From NCBI GenBank assembly GCA_037178975.1, contig JASJZH010000005.1, positions 3,224,001 through 3,288,000 of the forward strand: DNA of 64,000 bases, in the 5' to 3' direction. This DNA comes from Oscheius tipulae (Eukaryota > Nematoda > Chromadorea > Rhabditida > Rhabditidae). Position numbers and translations under genes: made by a program. Of this stretch, positions 48,336-60,444 are shown piece by piece; positions within the stretch are counted from its first letter, which is position 1; the number at the start of each line of letters is the position of its first letter. Under the pieces are notes generated by a model. That model saw only the letters and a program-made list of their open reading frames with translations, had not been told where the DNA came from and searched no databases.

Positions 48336-49542
48336 CTAAGGTATTATGCTCTGCATCGATTTCGTGGTCGGGGTTTCACTCGACGGCGTGCTCGACTGCG
48401 TCTTTGACATTGCGGGAAACTGTTTCGTCTGGCTCCTTTTCGACTTGATCAGTACCTGCTCTTCTGGATCCTTCTTCGTCTCCTTGTTCCTGTCCGCCTT
48501 GACCCGCTCAACCTTTACATCTTTCCTCCTCTTCCAGGTGCCGATTCCAACCAAGACCGCGACGACGACCACGAGAAGCAGAATGACAGCCACGACCATG
48601 ATCGTCTTTAGACCGGAGCTGCCAGTCTCGTTCTTGTCGTCAGCGATACGATGGTAGCTGACGACGTAGTCCAAGTCCGTGCTCGTCTCGTTGCTGTTAG
48701 CTGATACCACATTCAACGTCGGAGAAAAAACATGATTGGACAGGTTGGTCGCTGTCACAGTCTGTCCCGTCGTTGGAGTCTCACTCGTCCGGATAGGGAT
48801 ACCAGTACTCGAGTTCGTACTGTTGAAAATGAAGAATACCGGAGCTTTTGGGAATTGCTTCTTCCGCATTTTCCGAGTAGTTACAGATTCTCTAAGAACT
48901 CTTACGCTTCTATCTCTTACATGTTTCCTGGTGCTTCCGCTAGTTCCTCCCTAGAAAGGACCGAGTCTAACTTGATAACTTAGCATCCAGTGAGACTGAA
49001 CTGCCTGTAGTCATCTTCGAAACGGCTCACTGAACACCAAATTATACCGGGAGAACACAACAGGAAACTGAAGAGAAGCCCTTACAACATCAGTTCTACT
49101 GTTCTCATGCAAGTAATAGAATTCAGCTCAGCGATTACAGAATGTGAGACACTAGGCTACCAGGGCATTGAGGACAGTGTTAGGTAGGTTTCCAATCGAG
49201 CGTCAAAGGATAGATAAATCCTCTCGCGTACCTGATAGTAGAAGAATTCGTAACAGCCGCAGTACTTGTAGTGGTAGTAGTGCTTGATGTAGTCCCATTT
49301 CTTGTAGCAGTCGCATCACTTGTCGGGACTGTAGCATTCGTGGTAGCTAGTAAGACAGTCGTCGTAGCCAGAGTCCTAATCATCATCCCAGTCGACACTT
49401 TTCCTGACGACGACATCAAGACGGGAGTTTCGGTTGCCAGGGACAGGTTGTTCGTCGAGTTGACCGAGCCGTTCGACGGATTTCTGGAGTACGGAACAGC
49501 TGTAGCCGAGATGAACAGGAAGATGAGACGGTAGAGTAGCAT
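48336..49542 (-). CDS. mucin-like single-pass type I membrane protein
   Basis: Exon 1 (49542-49232) and exon 2 (48819-48336) join in phase (ATCAG|T) to 264 residues. Signal peptide MLLYRLIFLFISATAVPYS leads to a Ser/Thr/Asn-rich ectodomain (NGTTSSTTTTTSTAAVTNSS) with many NXS/T sites. It is followed by a TM helix (IMVVAVILLLVVVVAVLVGI), a basic stop-transfer KRRKDVKVERVKADRNK and a Ser/Thr-rich tail ending KSMQSIIP. Heavy O- and N-glycosylation of the ectodomain is expected. No named family was recognised; it could be a surface-coat or adhesion protein. Confidence 0.7.
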
Positions 49543-50310
49543 GGGACAACGTTCCGTTGAGAAGAGTCCAGCTTCAATCGGAAAGGGATTAGGCTACCGT
49601 TACAGTTTTGTTAGAACTTTGAAACAAACTTGTGTATCCAGCAATTAACGGCAACCTTCATTGCTCAAACAATTAACAAACTTTGTTCAAAAAGAAATTC
49701 CAAACTAACTTTCTACTAAAGTAATTAGATCAACTGACTACCAAAGAAAGTTCCTACTCCGATAAATACGAAGGTAGCATCCACTGTTTCGTCCTACAAG
49801 GGTCCCACGAATGGCTCTCAATCATTCTTACCTTCCGGAAAACCTAGGTGCCTGGTAGAAGTTGCACTAGGAAGGGTATTGGTACGCTAAGGAACCGAAG
49901 AATTCTTGTAGCTCTTGGTCCTAAAGAGAAGGGGCAACCGGACATCTAGAAAACAAACCGCAGCGTCAGCACAAATTCTACAAAATATGGCTGTAGTTAG
50001 CTGTATGTTCCCATCTCCAAGGACATATCTTATAAAAAATCACTTTAATCTAGTTAGACTATCAGCTCTGAAAAATCATCTACATCTATGTAAAGGACAG
50101 AAGATCATTACTGTTGTTCACTTTGAAAGTGTTCCTTCCCTCTCTCCCCCTCCCTGAATACGATCAGTTCGTGATCATCACGGCTGGACGCTGGTTGGAA
50201 ATACTCGTTCCAGTCCGAGAGAGGTGGACGAGAAGGGCGCGGCCCTATTTGTGGTCATCGATTCTCGAACGAACCTTTTCTTTTTCATAGTTCCCCTACT
50301 TTTCTGAACA
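49543..50310. other. divergent intergenic region
   Basis: Lies between the mucin-like gene and the 50311 gene. It ends in a C/T-rich tract. No exon was recognised. Confidence 0.4.
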
Positions 50311-51106
50311 ATGGGTAACGTTCTCCGGTCCTCAGAAGTTCCTCTGGTCTGTCATGAAACCATCGAAACATGTAAGTCCTTAAATCTGTCCACTTTATAT
50401 AATCGTTTCAGGTAAAACACATTGCGGGAACATGGAATGTGTTTTCTTGGATAAATGCAATGATCTGACGGATAAATATGTCTGTCTTCCGGTCAATCCC
50501 GTGAATCTCATGTGAGTTTTTAAGTTGTTTGTTAGGTTTTTCGAGGTCGGAGTCTATAGAAAGTGAGACAGCATAAGACTATTATGTCCGCTGGGAAAAC
50601 ACTTGGGTAGTTTAAACTCTTGCCTATCTCTATTACAAGATTACGAAAGCGAATCTCATTAGGAGAACACATAGCTGTAAGAAGACTGTCTTGTAGTGAG
50701 AGATACAGTGAAATAGGAGAATTCGTCCACCAACATAGTCCTGTATGTCTGTTGTGTGATTATAACCGGCTTTTTGAAAAATTTGGCACAAAAAAATTAA
50801 GAAGTGACGGTACGGTCCAGAATCTTTGCATAAACTAACACAGTGAATTATCCGATGGACGTAGTTTGACTTGAATATACTCCTTACAGGTGGCTCATAG
50901 TGATAGCAGCCCTAATAACCATCTGCTGCTGCTCATCCCTCGTGGCTTTTTACATCTGTCGAGCAGTTCGCGCCTCCTATCGCATCCAGAGAGACAATGC
51001 CTACTCCCGAGAGGTCGTCTTCAATCGTCCCGGACGAGTTCATCACATCCATATGCAAGGCTCGCCGCCCGGCCACTACAAGAAAGGTCCGCACGCTCGG
51101 TATTGA
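50311..51106 (+). CDS. small single-TM protein of unknown function
   Basis: Three exons (50311-50371, 50412-50511, 50890-51106) give 125 residues. The short N-terminal part has about eight Cys (LVCHETIETCKTHCGNMECV, DKCND, YVCLP) without a signal peptide. A TM (LIVIAALITICCCSSLVAFY) follows, and then a basic His/Arg-rich C-terminus (RPGRVHHIHMQGSPPGHYKK). The topology suggests a type III membrane protein with a disulphide-rich ectodomain. An AATAAA lies about 20 nt past the stop. No family was recognised. Confidence 0.7.
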
Positions 51107-51317
51107 CACTTTTTTATACAAAAAAATGAATAAATACAGAATACTGTAACATTTTTTGAGAATACTCGCATCTTTTCGAGAGAATTTTGCTTTGAGGAGG
51201 ATAATATGCCGAGTGGAACAGTCGTAACTGAACCAGAGAGAGGGAGGGGAACCGGTAAATGAAAGGGATTTCAAAAATCCTAAGGTCTAGGGGGGATTAC
51301 GGTCTGATTACACAAAT

Positions 51318-52782
51318 CTAATGGTCAAGGAGCATCTGCTTGACTTCTATCTTGATCCGTTCCAGTTGCTGATTGTTGTAGCGGGTCATGTTCAGGACGA
51401 AACTGTTCTGAAGGACAGGACGATGTGCTATTTTGTTAATGTTGCAAACCTCATTCAGACCCTTGGTTATCCGTCTACAGAAACTACTGTAGAGGGTCTC
51501 GTGGCGTGACTCTTGAATCTCCTTCCAGTCATTCTGGAGAAACGCGTCGTAGTAGTTCTTGACCATGTCTCTCGCTCCCTCACGCTCACTTTCATCGCAA
51601 GAGTGAACGATTGTCATTTCCTGAAAGAATTGGGTCAGATGAGCATCACTGGGAATTTACATGTTCTAAGGTCTAGAGGATCACGGGGGTTATAACGGGT
51701 CATACCTTGCATGAACACCGAGGAAATAATAGGAAGTAATCCGATAACCCTGAGGTACAAAACTGTATTCCTCAATTACTGGTAATTGGGTTAACTGTAA
51801 AAGAACACCCATTGCATTTTTTTATTAGTGCTAACATCAAAGAAAGAGTCTTGCCAAAGAAACCAACTGAATTGAAGTGGATTGTCTTCCGTTAGAAAAC
51901 TTGAGAACGGGACGCACAGGAAATTTTGGGTTCTCCTTAGAGATTCATTTCGAAAAACGACTAAAAATTGTAACAACACGACTGTAAGACACTCAGGGAA
52001 CTCTACCTAGTCTAACTCAAGAGCACAAAAAGACTGACTGATTGTAGACCAACCAGTCGGTAACGCTTCTGGCGGAGTGACCCAGCTCTTTCCGCACTTT
52101 GAACTATTCTGGCTTATCAACTCTAATCTGGGATATCACTTGACAATTTTTGTAGCATTCTTTCAAGTATTATCCTAGTTTAGACTTGACAATTTAATGC
52201 AGGACAGTAAGGAAGTTACAAAACGAGCACTGAGTCGCTCCGCTAGAAGCGTAAGCGACTGGTTTGTTATAGACAGTCACTAACTCTTTGTAAAGGTAGG
52301 CAAGGAAGTGGAAATCAGTTCCAGACTGTGAATGTAAAACTCACATGACAGAGCTGATGACAGGCAGCAAAGACACAGTTCTGGTTCTGTTCAATGAAGG
52401 CGTCATGTTCCCCTGCTGACAGTCGAAGACTCCTCAAGAAGGTAATCTCCTGTTGGCTCAGCTTTGCCGGAATGTTGTTACACACATCCGTGCACTCGCC
52501 CCGCACAATTTTCGACGTCTTAGTCATACAGTTCAAGTTCCCCCGAAACCCGTCCATGTCATCCTGACAGATATGTCTCTCGGCACTCCAAGGAATCGAC
52601 TCCATTTCGCATTCGCGGGTGTAACATGTGAACTTCTGAGATTTGATGATAATCACAAAGAGAATGGGTAGTACCTGTTGGGTTATGGAACAGAATGAGT
52701 TGAGAGTCTGTTTCGATCCCAGAATCACGTAGTCAAGAGGTATATCGAAGTAGGACTGATCGTACATGCTTCCGAACGCTAC
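51318..52782 (-). CDS. Cys-rich probably secreted protein, 5' end not found
   Basis: Exons 52782-52675, 52635-52345 and 51620-51318 are in phase and end at the stop near 51318. The segment holds a dozen or so Cys (NSFCSITQQKFTCYTRECEM, HICQDD, LNCMTK, GECTDVCNN, QNCVFAACHQLCHE, HSCDESE, SFCRR, NEVCNI) interspersed with amphipathic helices. This suits a disulphide-bonded extracellular domain such as those of nematode DUF19- or CPG4-type proteins; neither assignment is secure. A signal-peptide exon was not found within 700 bp upstream. NMT may be an N-glycosylation site. Confidence 0.6.
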
Positions 52783-55700
52783 CTGAAAGTTCCTAATTTG
52801 TAAAGATGTATTTGGCAACTGTTTTCTTAATACATTACCAAACCTATCCTACTTTGAATCGTCTCTTGACTAGTCTATGCCACTGAACTGTTAGACTACG
52901 TTGTTCGTTTCTAACCAGCCGTCTCCTTTTGCCTACAACTTGCATTGGCGGCTGCGCCGCTTTGTGGTAATAAAAAGCTTCCAGTGGCTTCATTGGGACA
53001 AAAACCAAGTTCTAGAGCGCACCCAAAGTTGACTTGCCAATCAATTTAGACAATAACTATTTCTAAACAACAAACTTCTGGACAACATAATTGGCTCGCT
53101 TCTGGTTCGTGGCCACGGACAAACAAACAAACAGAGTCCTTCACAGAAACCAGCGCGCTTTAGATAGTAGAGATACCGTCTTCTCTGTCAGTTTGTAAAA
53201 CTCTCTCTTTTGACTGTCTGCCTAAAACTATCAATGGTGCCATTCTCACTCTCATTCCATTTTGCCAGTTTTAGAGACGCTCTGCAAAGTTATAGCAGTT
53301 GACCTGCTCTATAGGATTGCAGTACATTGGTAACCTAGATATCGAGCCCTACGGCACAAAAAACAAAACATGTTAATCGTGTAAGTACGGCTCATTGATA
53401 TGGTATAAGAGGTTTGAAAGAGTTCTACCCAAGATCTAATCAATTCCCGTAGTCTCGACTCCAGTCTCTCCACGTTGCGAGCGATGAACTTTGCGCCCAT
53501 TCAAATTCCAGTTTCTCTTTTTCATTTGTTTGTCGGGACCCCTTTACGAGCCTATTTCTACGGTTCGTTGAAAGTCCTCTCGATGGAATTCGCATAAAAG
53601 CGTCATGATAACACCCTATTCCGTGAAGATTCTCGCCTTTTATGGCTAACCAACCTGGAAGTCGCTCTTCCATTGAGCATCACATAGGAGATCACAGGGC
53701 GGCGTCTGCATTCGATGAGGGTTCGGAACGACTTCTAAAGAATCATCACTGTGGATCTTGTGTCGTCGAAGTCGTCTGCCCTCTGTGGTTAGGAGAAGCA
53801 AGGCTGAAAAAAAAACGAATTTTTTTTTTTTGCAATCAGCTGTTTCAGTCTTAATGAATGAACGAGCTTAGCCAAATATTCTTATCTGTCTCTCAGGTGG
53901 CAACATTCCGAAACGGAGTCTTTCGAAATGTTTTGAAATGGGTCTTATTTACGTCCGAAAAGGGAAAACAAGATAGTTTAGGTTTCGAAACCACACAAAA
54001 CTCAAACCTTAGACTCTTCACTGACTTAAGTCTTTGTGACATGCTTATTGGCATGGGGACTACGACAGCAGGAAGCGAAATGGCGTAAAGACAGTAACTA
54101 ACTGGCCTCCTTAGGACTGGACTCGGAAACCCTTTACATTACATGACAATGCTGCCTACGAAGGCCTACTTATTAAATTTTGTATAGCAACAGTCAGGAG
54201 TATGCCTGGGATCAGAAAAATAAGACCACCATAGTCAGCTTTGAGTGGAGTTCTGGTCTTCTTGAAGCGTAAATTTCTGCAACTTTGGACCGTTTTGGCA
54301 AAATTATATTAGCTGGAAATATCAAAGTATCTAGTTGACTCACCTGGAAGTAGTAAAGAGACCTTCATGGCTCTTTCTTTGTCTCTCTACTTCTATTTGT
54401 GTGTTAGCTGTGGAGGAGGTAGGAATGTGCACTGACGGCTTATCACAAAAGACACAAAAGTGAATACGGTCGCAACAATGAGAAAATATTGAGAGGCGGG
54501 AAGTCTCTGAAAATAGCTCGGAACGATTAGTTATTCGTAGAACGGAGTGAGAGAGTACGGCGTTCACATTCTCAGGAAAGTTTGGGAGCATAAATACCAA
54601 CTTGGCCTATTTTTAAGGCACTCTCCCGCATATTTTTGAGAGATTGAAAGCCTGAAAAGGGTTGATTCTAGGTTTTTTGGGTATTTCTAGTACTATTGGT
54701 ACCATCAAACGACTGGAAGGCTGAGCCGACAAAAATCTAAGAGAAGGGGAGATTAAATGGAAGTGAAAGCCGCGTTAAAAAATGTTACGTATTATAGCCC
54801 AGAGAGATTAGGACGTCTACAAGTTCCTGACTTGTATCCTGACTCAGAACGAGTCAGCTAAAGGTTACGCTGTACTCATGGAAAGAAGGATAAAGCGTGT
54901 AGAGATTGCAGAGATATAATGGATAAACGAATAGTATAAGTTCTGCTAATCCAGTGACAGAGTATGCATATTTATAAAAGAGAAAGGTGGGTGACCCGAT
55001 GCTGCCATGCTCCAGCTGCTGGTCAAAAACTGAACACCTTAAAGTGAGGACGGTAATTTCATAAGCATCTTTACAAAGTAATTTAATTGTGAGGTTTTTT
55101 TCATGACATTCTATTCTAACAGTCTGCAAAAGTTCCGAAATAAGTGTCAGTAGCTTTTAGCTGTGTTTTTTTTCTTTTCTTTTCAAACTTCTGTGAGCTT
55201 TTATTGAAGATTAGGGGTGACAAAAATTGTCAGGAAAATGGGAGTTCATTTCGCGAAATTGTGAGTGAATTCAAAAAGGATTGTGAGCGAGAGGTGAACA
55301 AATTTGACAACTAACAAGGCTCTGCACTGACTTCGAAAAGTCGCTTATGAAGTCATTTCGAATGTTTCGGGGTTTATGACACCTCAAAGTTTTGCTTTTC
55401 ATTCCAGGATGACTAGAAACCCTAGTAAAATTTTGCTCAATTTCTAAATATTGCGTCTCTTCGAAAGAAATGACGAGAATCTGTCGAAAAGTCGTATCAG
55501 TCTGTAGTGAGCAAATCATCAAAAAAGTAGGGCGGAATAAGGGAAGCACCGGTTGTAAATGAATCACACAAAGTCTCGAAGCCAGCTGTCTGACCGGGGC
55601 AGAGATAATGGACGAGAAATTGGGAATAATTATGAAAGAGCCCGCGGCGCCAGTGACCGGCTGCGGGGGAACAACAGTCCCTGGAAGGGGGTGCGAGACA

Positions 55701-57341
55701 GACTTATCAGCAAACAATTTTGACTCATTTGGCTCCTGGACGTGGAGATTGAATCACGCAAGGCGTCAAGAGAAAAGGGCACCAGCGGGTACGAACTTCC
55801 AGACACGAACCTTTCGTGACGAAGGCAAGCAGCGGTCAGTTAAAGGGCATCTGGAATTGGGTCAGGAATAGAATTCTGCAGATCTTCAGAGCTTTGCAGA
55901 GAATGAGTAACTCTTGATAACAGGATTACATCTCGAATTCCGATCATATCTTATTGGTGACACAGGGTAGTTTGGAGTAGGGGAAAGAGAGACAGTCCTT
56001 CAGAAACCAAGTCAAATACTCCTCTACCGAAAATTCGGGCTGTTTAGATGGTTCGGGTGAGACCTTGTATGGTTTCGGAGACTGGTAGAATGGCAATACG
56101 GCATGCCATCGAGTCGGTACGAGCAAAACTTTACAATTTCCCAACCTCAAATGTGTTCTGCGAAATCATCTGCTCCGATCCCCCTGTTGCGACTGATAGC
56201 GTTGCGGGGGTCCTTCTGGTGTGGCTCATTAACAGTTTATGGGTCCAAAGTGTCTTTAGTGAAGCGAGAGGCCAATTGATACAGTAAGGACACTGACATG
56301 TGAGACAGAAATTGTCTAAAAAGGAGGAATTGGATGGTATAGAGCAGATCTCTTTCATTGGTTCTATTTCCTGTTGGCCAGGAGAATGAGGGAGACATGA
56401 ATTAACTTCTGGCTTTTGTCTCCGTTCTCTACAAACTTAATCTTATTCTCGTTCGTTCAAGGTGTCTTCGGCGAGAAAATTCAAAGTTTTCGCCACGAAA
56501 ACAGTTTCTCGAGAAGATGCCCATTAAAGACAAAGAGTAGCTTTCCTGACTCCAAAGACCACTTTTGGACTTGAACAACAAGTCTTGTAATAATCGATTT
56601 AAACAGTACTCCTTTCGAAACCTTCAACTCTCCCAAGCGACTGCACCTTGTCCAACCTTCCAGTAAGTGTCATCGTTTCGTCACTTATCAGCCTCCAGTT
56701 CTCCATTTCACGTGTATCTTTATAGCTTTTCCGGAAAAGAGGGTTACCAAAGTCACAAGAGCCGAGAGTTTCTCCGAAACAACATGCGTCCGAGCAGTTT
56801 TACGAGGACAGATAGTGGGCCCGGGGCGGAGAGGACGCAACAAACGAATGGGAGAACACTTCTAGCAAAGGGAACAGCCGTCCGGGAAACAAATGGTTCG
56901 GTGAAATTCGTTGAAGCAATTTTGAAGATTCGACCCTTGAGAGAGGCTTTGATAAATTGGCGACAAGTCCAATGGATGATGACGAGCGATCCTTTCGCAG
57001 AGACTGAGCAGAAGAGCTTCCTGATCTTCTCGATCGACAGATTGGAATCCAAAACTTCTCTGAAACTTTTTTTTAAAGAGGAATAGCAAAATTTGAAGTA
57101 GAAGTCAAAAGGCTGGATGTTTGGAACAATCGAAAAAGACGTGTTGAAAGAGAATACTGGCACGTTCATAGCTTTTCCTAGTAGTCCCACCCTTGTAGTT
57201 TGTGCTGAATTTCAAAGCAATCTTAGGAATAGAATTCAGTTACAAAATGCTCTAATTAGGTGCAGTTTTGTATTGACAGCAGTATCTACAAGGACAGACA
57301 GCTCAAGTGACTAGAGAAGAATACCTCGTGACATTGACAGA
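52783..57341. other. gene-poor region with weak coding traces
   Basis: No complete gene model. Minus-strand traces at 53673-53440, and at 57090-56750 and 56040-55944 (…PEFSVEEYLTWFLKDCLSF then a stop), may be remnants of a second F-box-like gene. The 56750-57086 interval is open on both strands, so the coding strand cannot be decided. Poly-T (about 53820-53831) and a hairpin-like TATAG repeat (53285-53325) are present. Confidence 0.4.
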
Positions 57342-58765
57342 TCAAGTGTCCAACTGACAAGAATACAGTAACATGCTGGAGAGATGAAGGGAACTGGAAA
57401 ACTTACTGTTTTCCTATCTCTGGTGTAGAAGACCATTACAATGAACCACTTTTCTCTCGTCTCTAGACCATAGACATTCTTCCGGACATTTTTAGCGTGA
57501 AGACTTTTCCAATTGTGCCCAAATTTAACAGGACTAGGTGAGCGTATTTGACATGAAAGCTCAATGACTGTTGGACCTGCGTAACTGTATTGGGATGTCT
57601 GAAAGGATTGATTGATTCAGGTACTCACCTTACCTCTACAAGTCTAACAAACTGTTCCTCTATTTGAGACCAATCTGTTTCGGAGGCCAGGCTTTTCCAA
57701 AGGCTCGGCTGCCATTCTATGGAACCATTTATCCAGATAGAATTTTTTTTGGTATGTAGGCTGAGTTCCTTGCAGAGCTGCAAAATGAATTTCTTTCCTT
57801 CTTTCCGGACTTAGCCACCGTTCAAAATCTGGCTCTTTTGTACTTATAGAGACTATTGTAGATCCCTTGACACGTCTTCTGTCCAAGAAGTACAAAGAAG
57901 CGATCAGCAAGAATCTCTCCGATTTCGCTCGATGTATGTGAACTGACAACGAAATTCGAGACCAGACATAGAGTTTGGTCTCTTCTGTGGCTTTTTTGCC
58001 CTATTACCGCTCTCTAGATTTCTCCTTCTTCACTCAGTTTCTGTCAAAGAACAGTCAACAAGTCAAGCCAATTTGGGAGGGTAAATGTTGGTTCTACTCT
58101 ATGAGTTTCTCATTTTATTCAACCATCAACTCCTGTCCGTATTTCAGTTACTTCGGTCCAGCATTCCCTCTAGCATGCATTGAAGCTCAGTTACTCACCT
58201 TGACCTGTCGGTACTTCAAATAGTAGTCCTGAACCGGCTGAGCTGCTAGTTCTTCGAACTCTACCTTCCCCATAATTACGTCCATCATCTCTCTAGTTAT
58301 TCCACCACAAAGCTCAAGAGTTTTGCAGCGTAGATTCCTCAGACTAAACAGGATTGTGCTCGCTCTTCTTCTTCCTTTATTTTTACCGAAAGACTGAAAA
58401 GACGCTCTCCGTATTGAAACTGAGACTCACAAAATTGATCCTTCCGAACCTGAATGTCGCTGTGGAGTCGAGATTCACAGATTTCGCTAGCCGATTCAAG
58501 TCGATTCGGTCGTAGAGTCCATTTGCCACTGTCAGAGAAATAAGCTGATCTTTCTCGACCAAAATTATCAAAGTAAAAGCTCCTACATCCAGCTCAAACT
58601 GCTCGGATTGCTCCTCTATCCATTTCGTCAGCAATCTACAGGATCTTCGTAGGCGAACGAAGGTTACAGGCGTTGTCTGCTCATGAAATTTCGGTACAAA
58701 TTCGTTGAAAGGTCTACTTTGTGTAGGGTTTTGAGAAGAAGAGCGCCGGGCAGATCGAGCAGCAT
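57342..58765 (-). CDS. F-box protein with FTH-like C-terminal region
   Basis: Six exons (58765-58698, 58644-58431, 58393-58199, 57777-57634, 57598-57407, 57353-57342) give 274 residues with consistent phases and introns of 35-421 nt. The N-terminus MLLDLPGALLLKTLHKVDLS resembles an F-box, the Skp1-binding element of SCF ubiquitin ligases. The rest has alternating β/α pieces typical of nematode FBXA proteins (LRNLRCKTLELCGGITREMM, then SIEWQPSLWKSLASETDWSQ and GHNWKSLHAKNVRKNVYGLE, REKWFIVMVF). Such genes are numerous and fast-evolving in nematodes. The first splice (a 53 nt intron) was chosen because it alone links the F-box frame to the next exon. The degradation target is unknown. Confidence 0.6.
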
Positions 58766-58927
58766 TCTGAAGTCTCAAAAAACGAAAAATATCGATATGA
58801 GGACCGTAAAATCAGGCACAAGCAGCCCGCTTTCGGGTCATTTTTCAGTCAGTTAGCGGTCATTTATGAAATGTAGCGAAAAAGTATAATACAAAAGAAA
58901 TAAATGGGGAAAATTTGGGGGGCATGA

Positions 58928-60444
58928 CTACTGATATTCTTCTTCGTCTTCGTCGTCGTCTATTTGCCGTCTCGGTGGCTTTAGCATTTTTAATGCCTTG
59001 TCCCATATCTTCTCGACGATTAGCCTGAAATTGGGTAATTTTTCTAGTAAAAAAAGTACCAACTTTTTGGCGGGGCGCATCCGAGGTTTGGCGACAGCTT
59101 TCTGCAGTTTCGGGCTCTCGGAGATGCTCTTGAGGTACCGCCGATGGGCCAACGAGGACGGCGCATGGAAACTTCTCTCCTCTAGCGTGAATCTGTTCTC
59201 GTCGGCCGACTCGAAGGCTGACGTGAAGTCGCTCACTCTTATCGGTGTTTGGAAGAAGCTGGAAAACAAATTGTCGAAAAATTGATTTTTAGGATAACCA
59301 AGCCAGACAAGTAGGGTTTGATCCCCGGTTAATGCTCTTTCAGACTATCCAAGTTCAGGCATGCATGTGCCGAGGACAGGCTCGGGCCCAGCGAACCTCA
59401 CGGCACATGTATGGTTCAGCTAGTTGGTTAAAAAGGCGCCATAGCCAGCCGGTTAGAAAATAGCCTACGGAGCCAAAAGACTCGGGTTCGACTCTCAATG
59501 ACTCCAAACGAGGGGGTTTTTTTTACCACGAAAAGACTCGGTACCTTCTTAGACGATGACCTACCCTCAAATTCGACAAAAACATATTTTTAAACAGTCA
59601 GGGTTAATTCCATCGATAGCGCTGGGTATTTTAGGCTTCGAAGGCAGAAATTTGGTCATTTTGTTACTTATATAGGTACGTGTAATAGATGAAAATGACT
59701 TACGAAAAAAATAATAAAAAACTTGCCTTTCATGAAGTGAGCCTTCTTCAAGCATGGCTTTGAGATCTTCGTATTCTCGGCTGTCTGGCATGTGGCCGGT
59801 TTTCTGGGATAGGAGATCTTCTAGCCATGATATGTCCTGCTCCTGATAATATAGCATGTTCTATCTAATTCTTTATCAAAATACCAGCTCGTCTCGCCGC
59901 TCCTCGAAGGCGTCTCCCGTTGGATTTGGATCAAAAGGCTGCTCGTAGACTGATATCTTCTTTTCTCGTTTTTTCTCTCCTGAATGACGTCGGCTCGCCT
60001 CTTCGTCCGAATCCACACATTTAATGTTAATTTTCGGTCTTGGAGGCTTCCTCGATTTCACTGCAATCTTTGGACGACCTAAAAATAGAATATTGTCAAC
60101 TGAAACCGAGCAAATATCCTGTCAAGTCACTGTTTTGCTAATAGAAGTTGTTATCGCCTCTATGCGTTATCACAGGTCTCAAAAGTGACCACAACACCTT
60201 CCTACAGCTGTAACTACTTTATTTGCTCCTGCTCACAAGTAAAAATGTCATTTTGTGTCAGAAACCGTGTTCAGATCCTTCGAAAGTAAAATGTTTCTCC
60301 AATTCGCCTATCTGGCAGCGATCGCCATCTATTTTACCGCTTGCTACTACATAATGAGACAATAAACACTCCTAACCAACTGTTTATAGCCTCCTGAGGA
60401 CAGAAACAAGAAAGACAGCCACCTTTCGCGGTTCCGGGAGCCAT
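58928..60444 (-). CDS. unknown nuclear-type protein with acidic tail (220 aa)
   Basis: Exons 60444-60423, 60078-59885, 59842-59727 and 59258-58928 join in frame. The intron after exon 3 begins GCAAGT (exon end AG), a classic GC-AG intron. The protein starts MAPGTAKGRPKIAVKSRKPP and has a basic patch (RRHSGEKKREKK). It continues EQPFDPNPTGDAFEERRDEL, DISWLEDLLSQKTGHMPDSR, EERSFHAPSSLAHRRYLKSI and ends PPRRQIDDDEDEEEYQ. Charge pattern and NLS-like patches suggest a nuclear factor. No family was recognised. A 24-codon ORF lies in intron 1 on the opposite strand. Confidence 0.65.
59437..59505 (+). repeat. tRNA-like sequence (possible SINE)
   Basis: Contains an A-box-like TAGCCAGCCGGTTAGA and a B-box-like GGGTTCGACTCTC about 35 nt apart. 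It lies in an intron of the minus-strand gene. Arms do not fold into a proper cloverleaf. Confidence 0.3.
60291..60365 (+). CDS. candidate 24-residue transmembrane micropeptide
   Basis: ATG at 60291 opens a 24-codon ORF, MFLQFAYLAAIAIYFTACYY and then IMRQ, stopping at 60363. It is almost entirely one hydrophobic helix. The stop overlaps a perfect AATAAA (60361-60366), the same compact arrangement as the secreted gene at 8362. It sits inside intron 1 of the minus-strand gene 58928-60444. The context before the ATG is AGTAAA. It could be a true small membrane peptide, a last exon of an unseen gene, or chance. Confidence 0.35.
   Translation: MFLQFAYLAAIAIYFTACYYIMRQ

Noticed and set aside
53440-53673. 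Minus-strand ORF starting MEERLPGWLAIKGENLHGIG
   Set aside because: Cannot be joined in phase to the Cys-rich gene downstream; no domain and no splice signals to support it.
56667-57086. 139-codon plus-strand ORF starting MSSFRHLSASSSPFH
   Set aside because: Both minus frames across the same bases are also open and somewhat F-box/FTH-like. No decision is possible, so no CDS was called.
59300-59345. T-arm-like GGGTTTGATCCCCGG suggesting a tRNA
   Set aside because: No matching A box or acceptor stem at the right distance.
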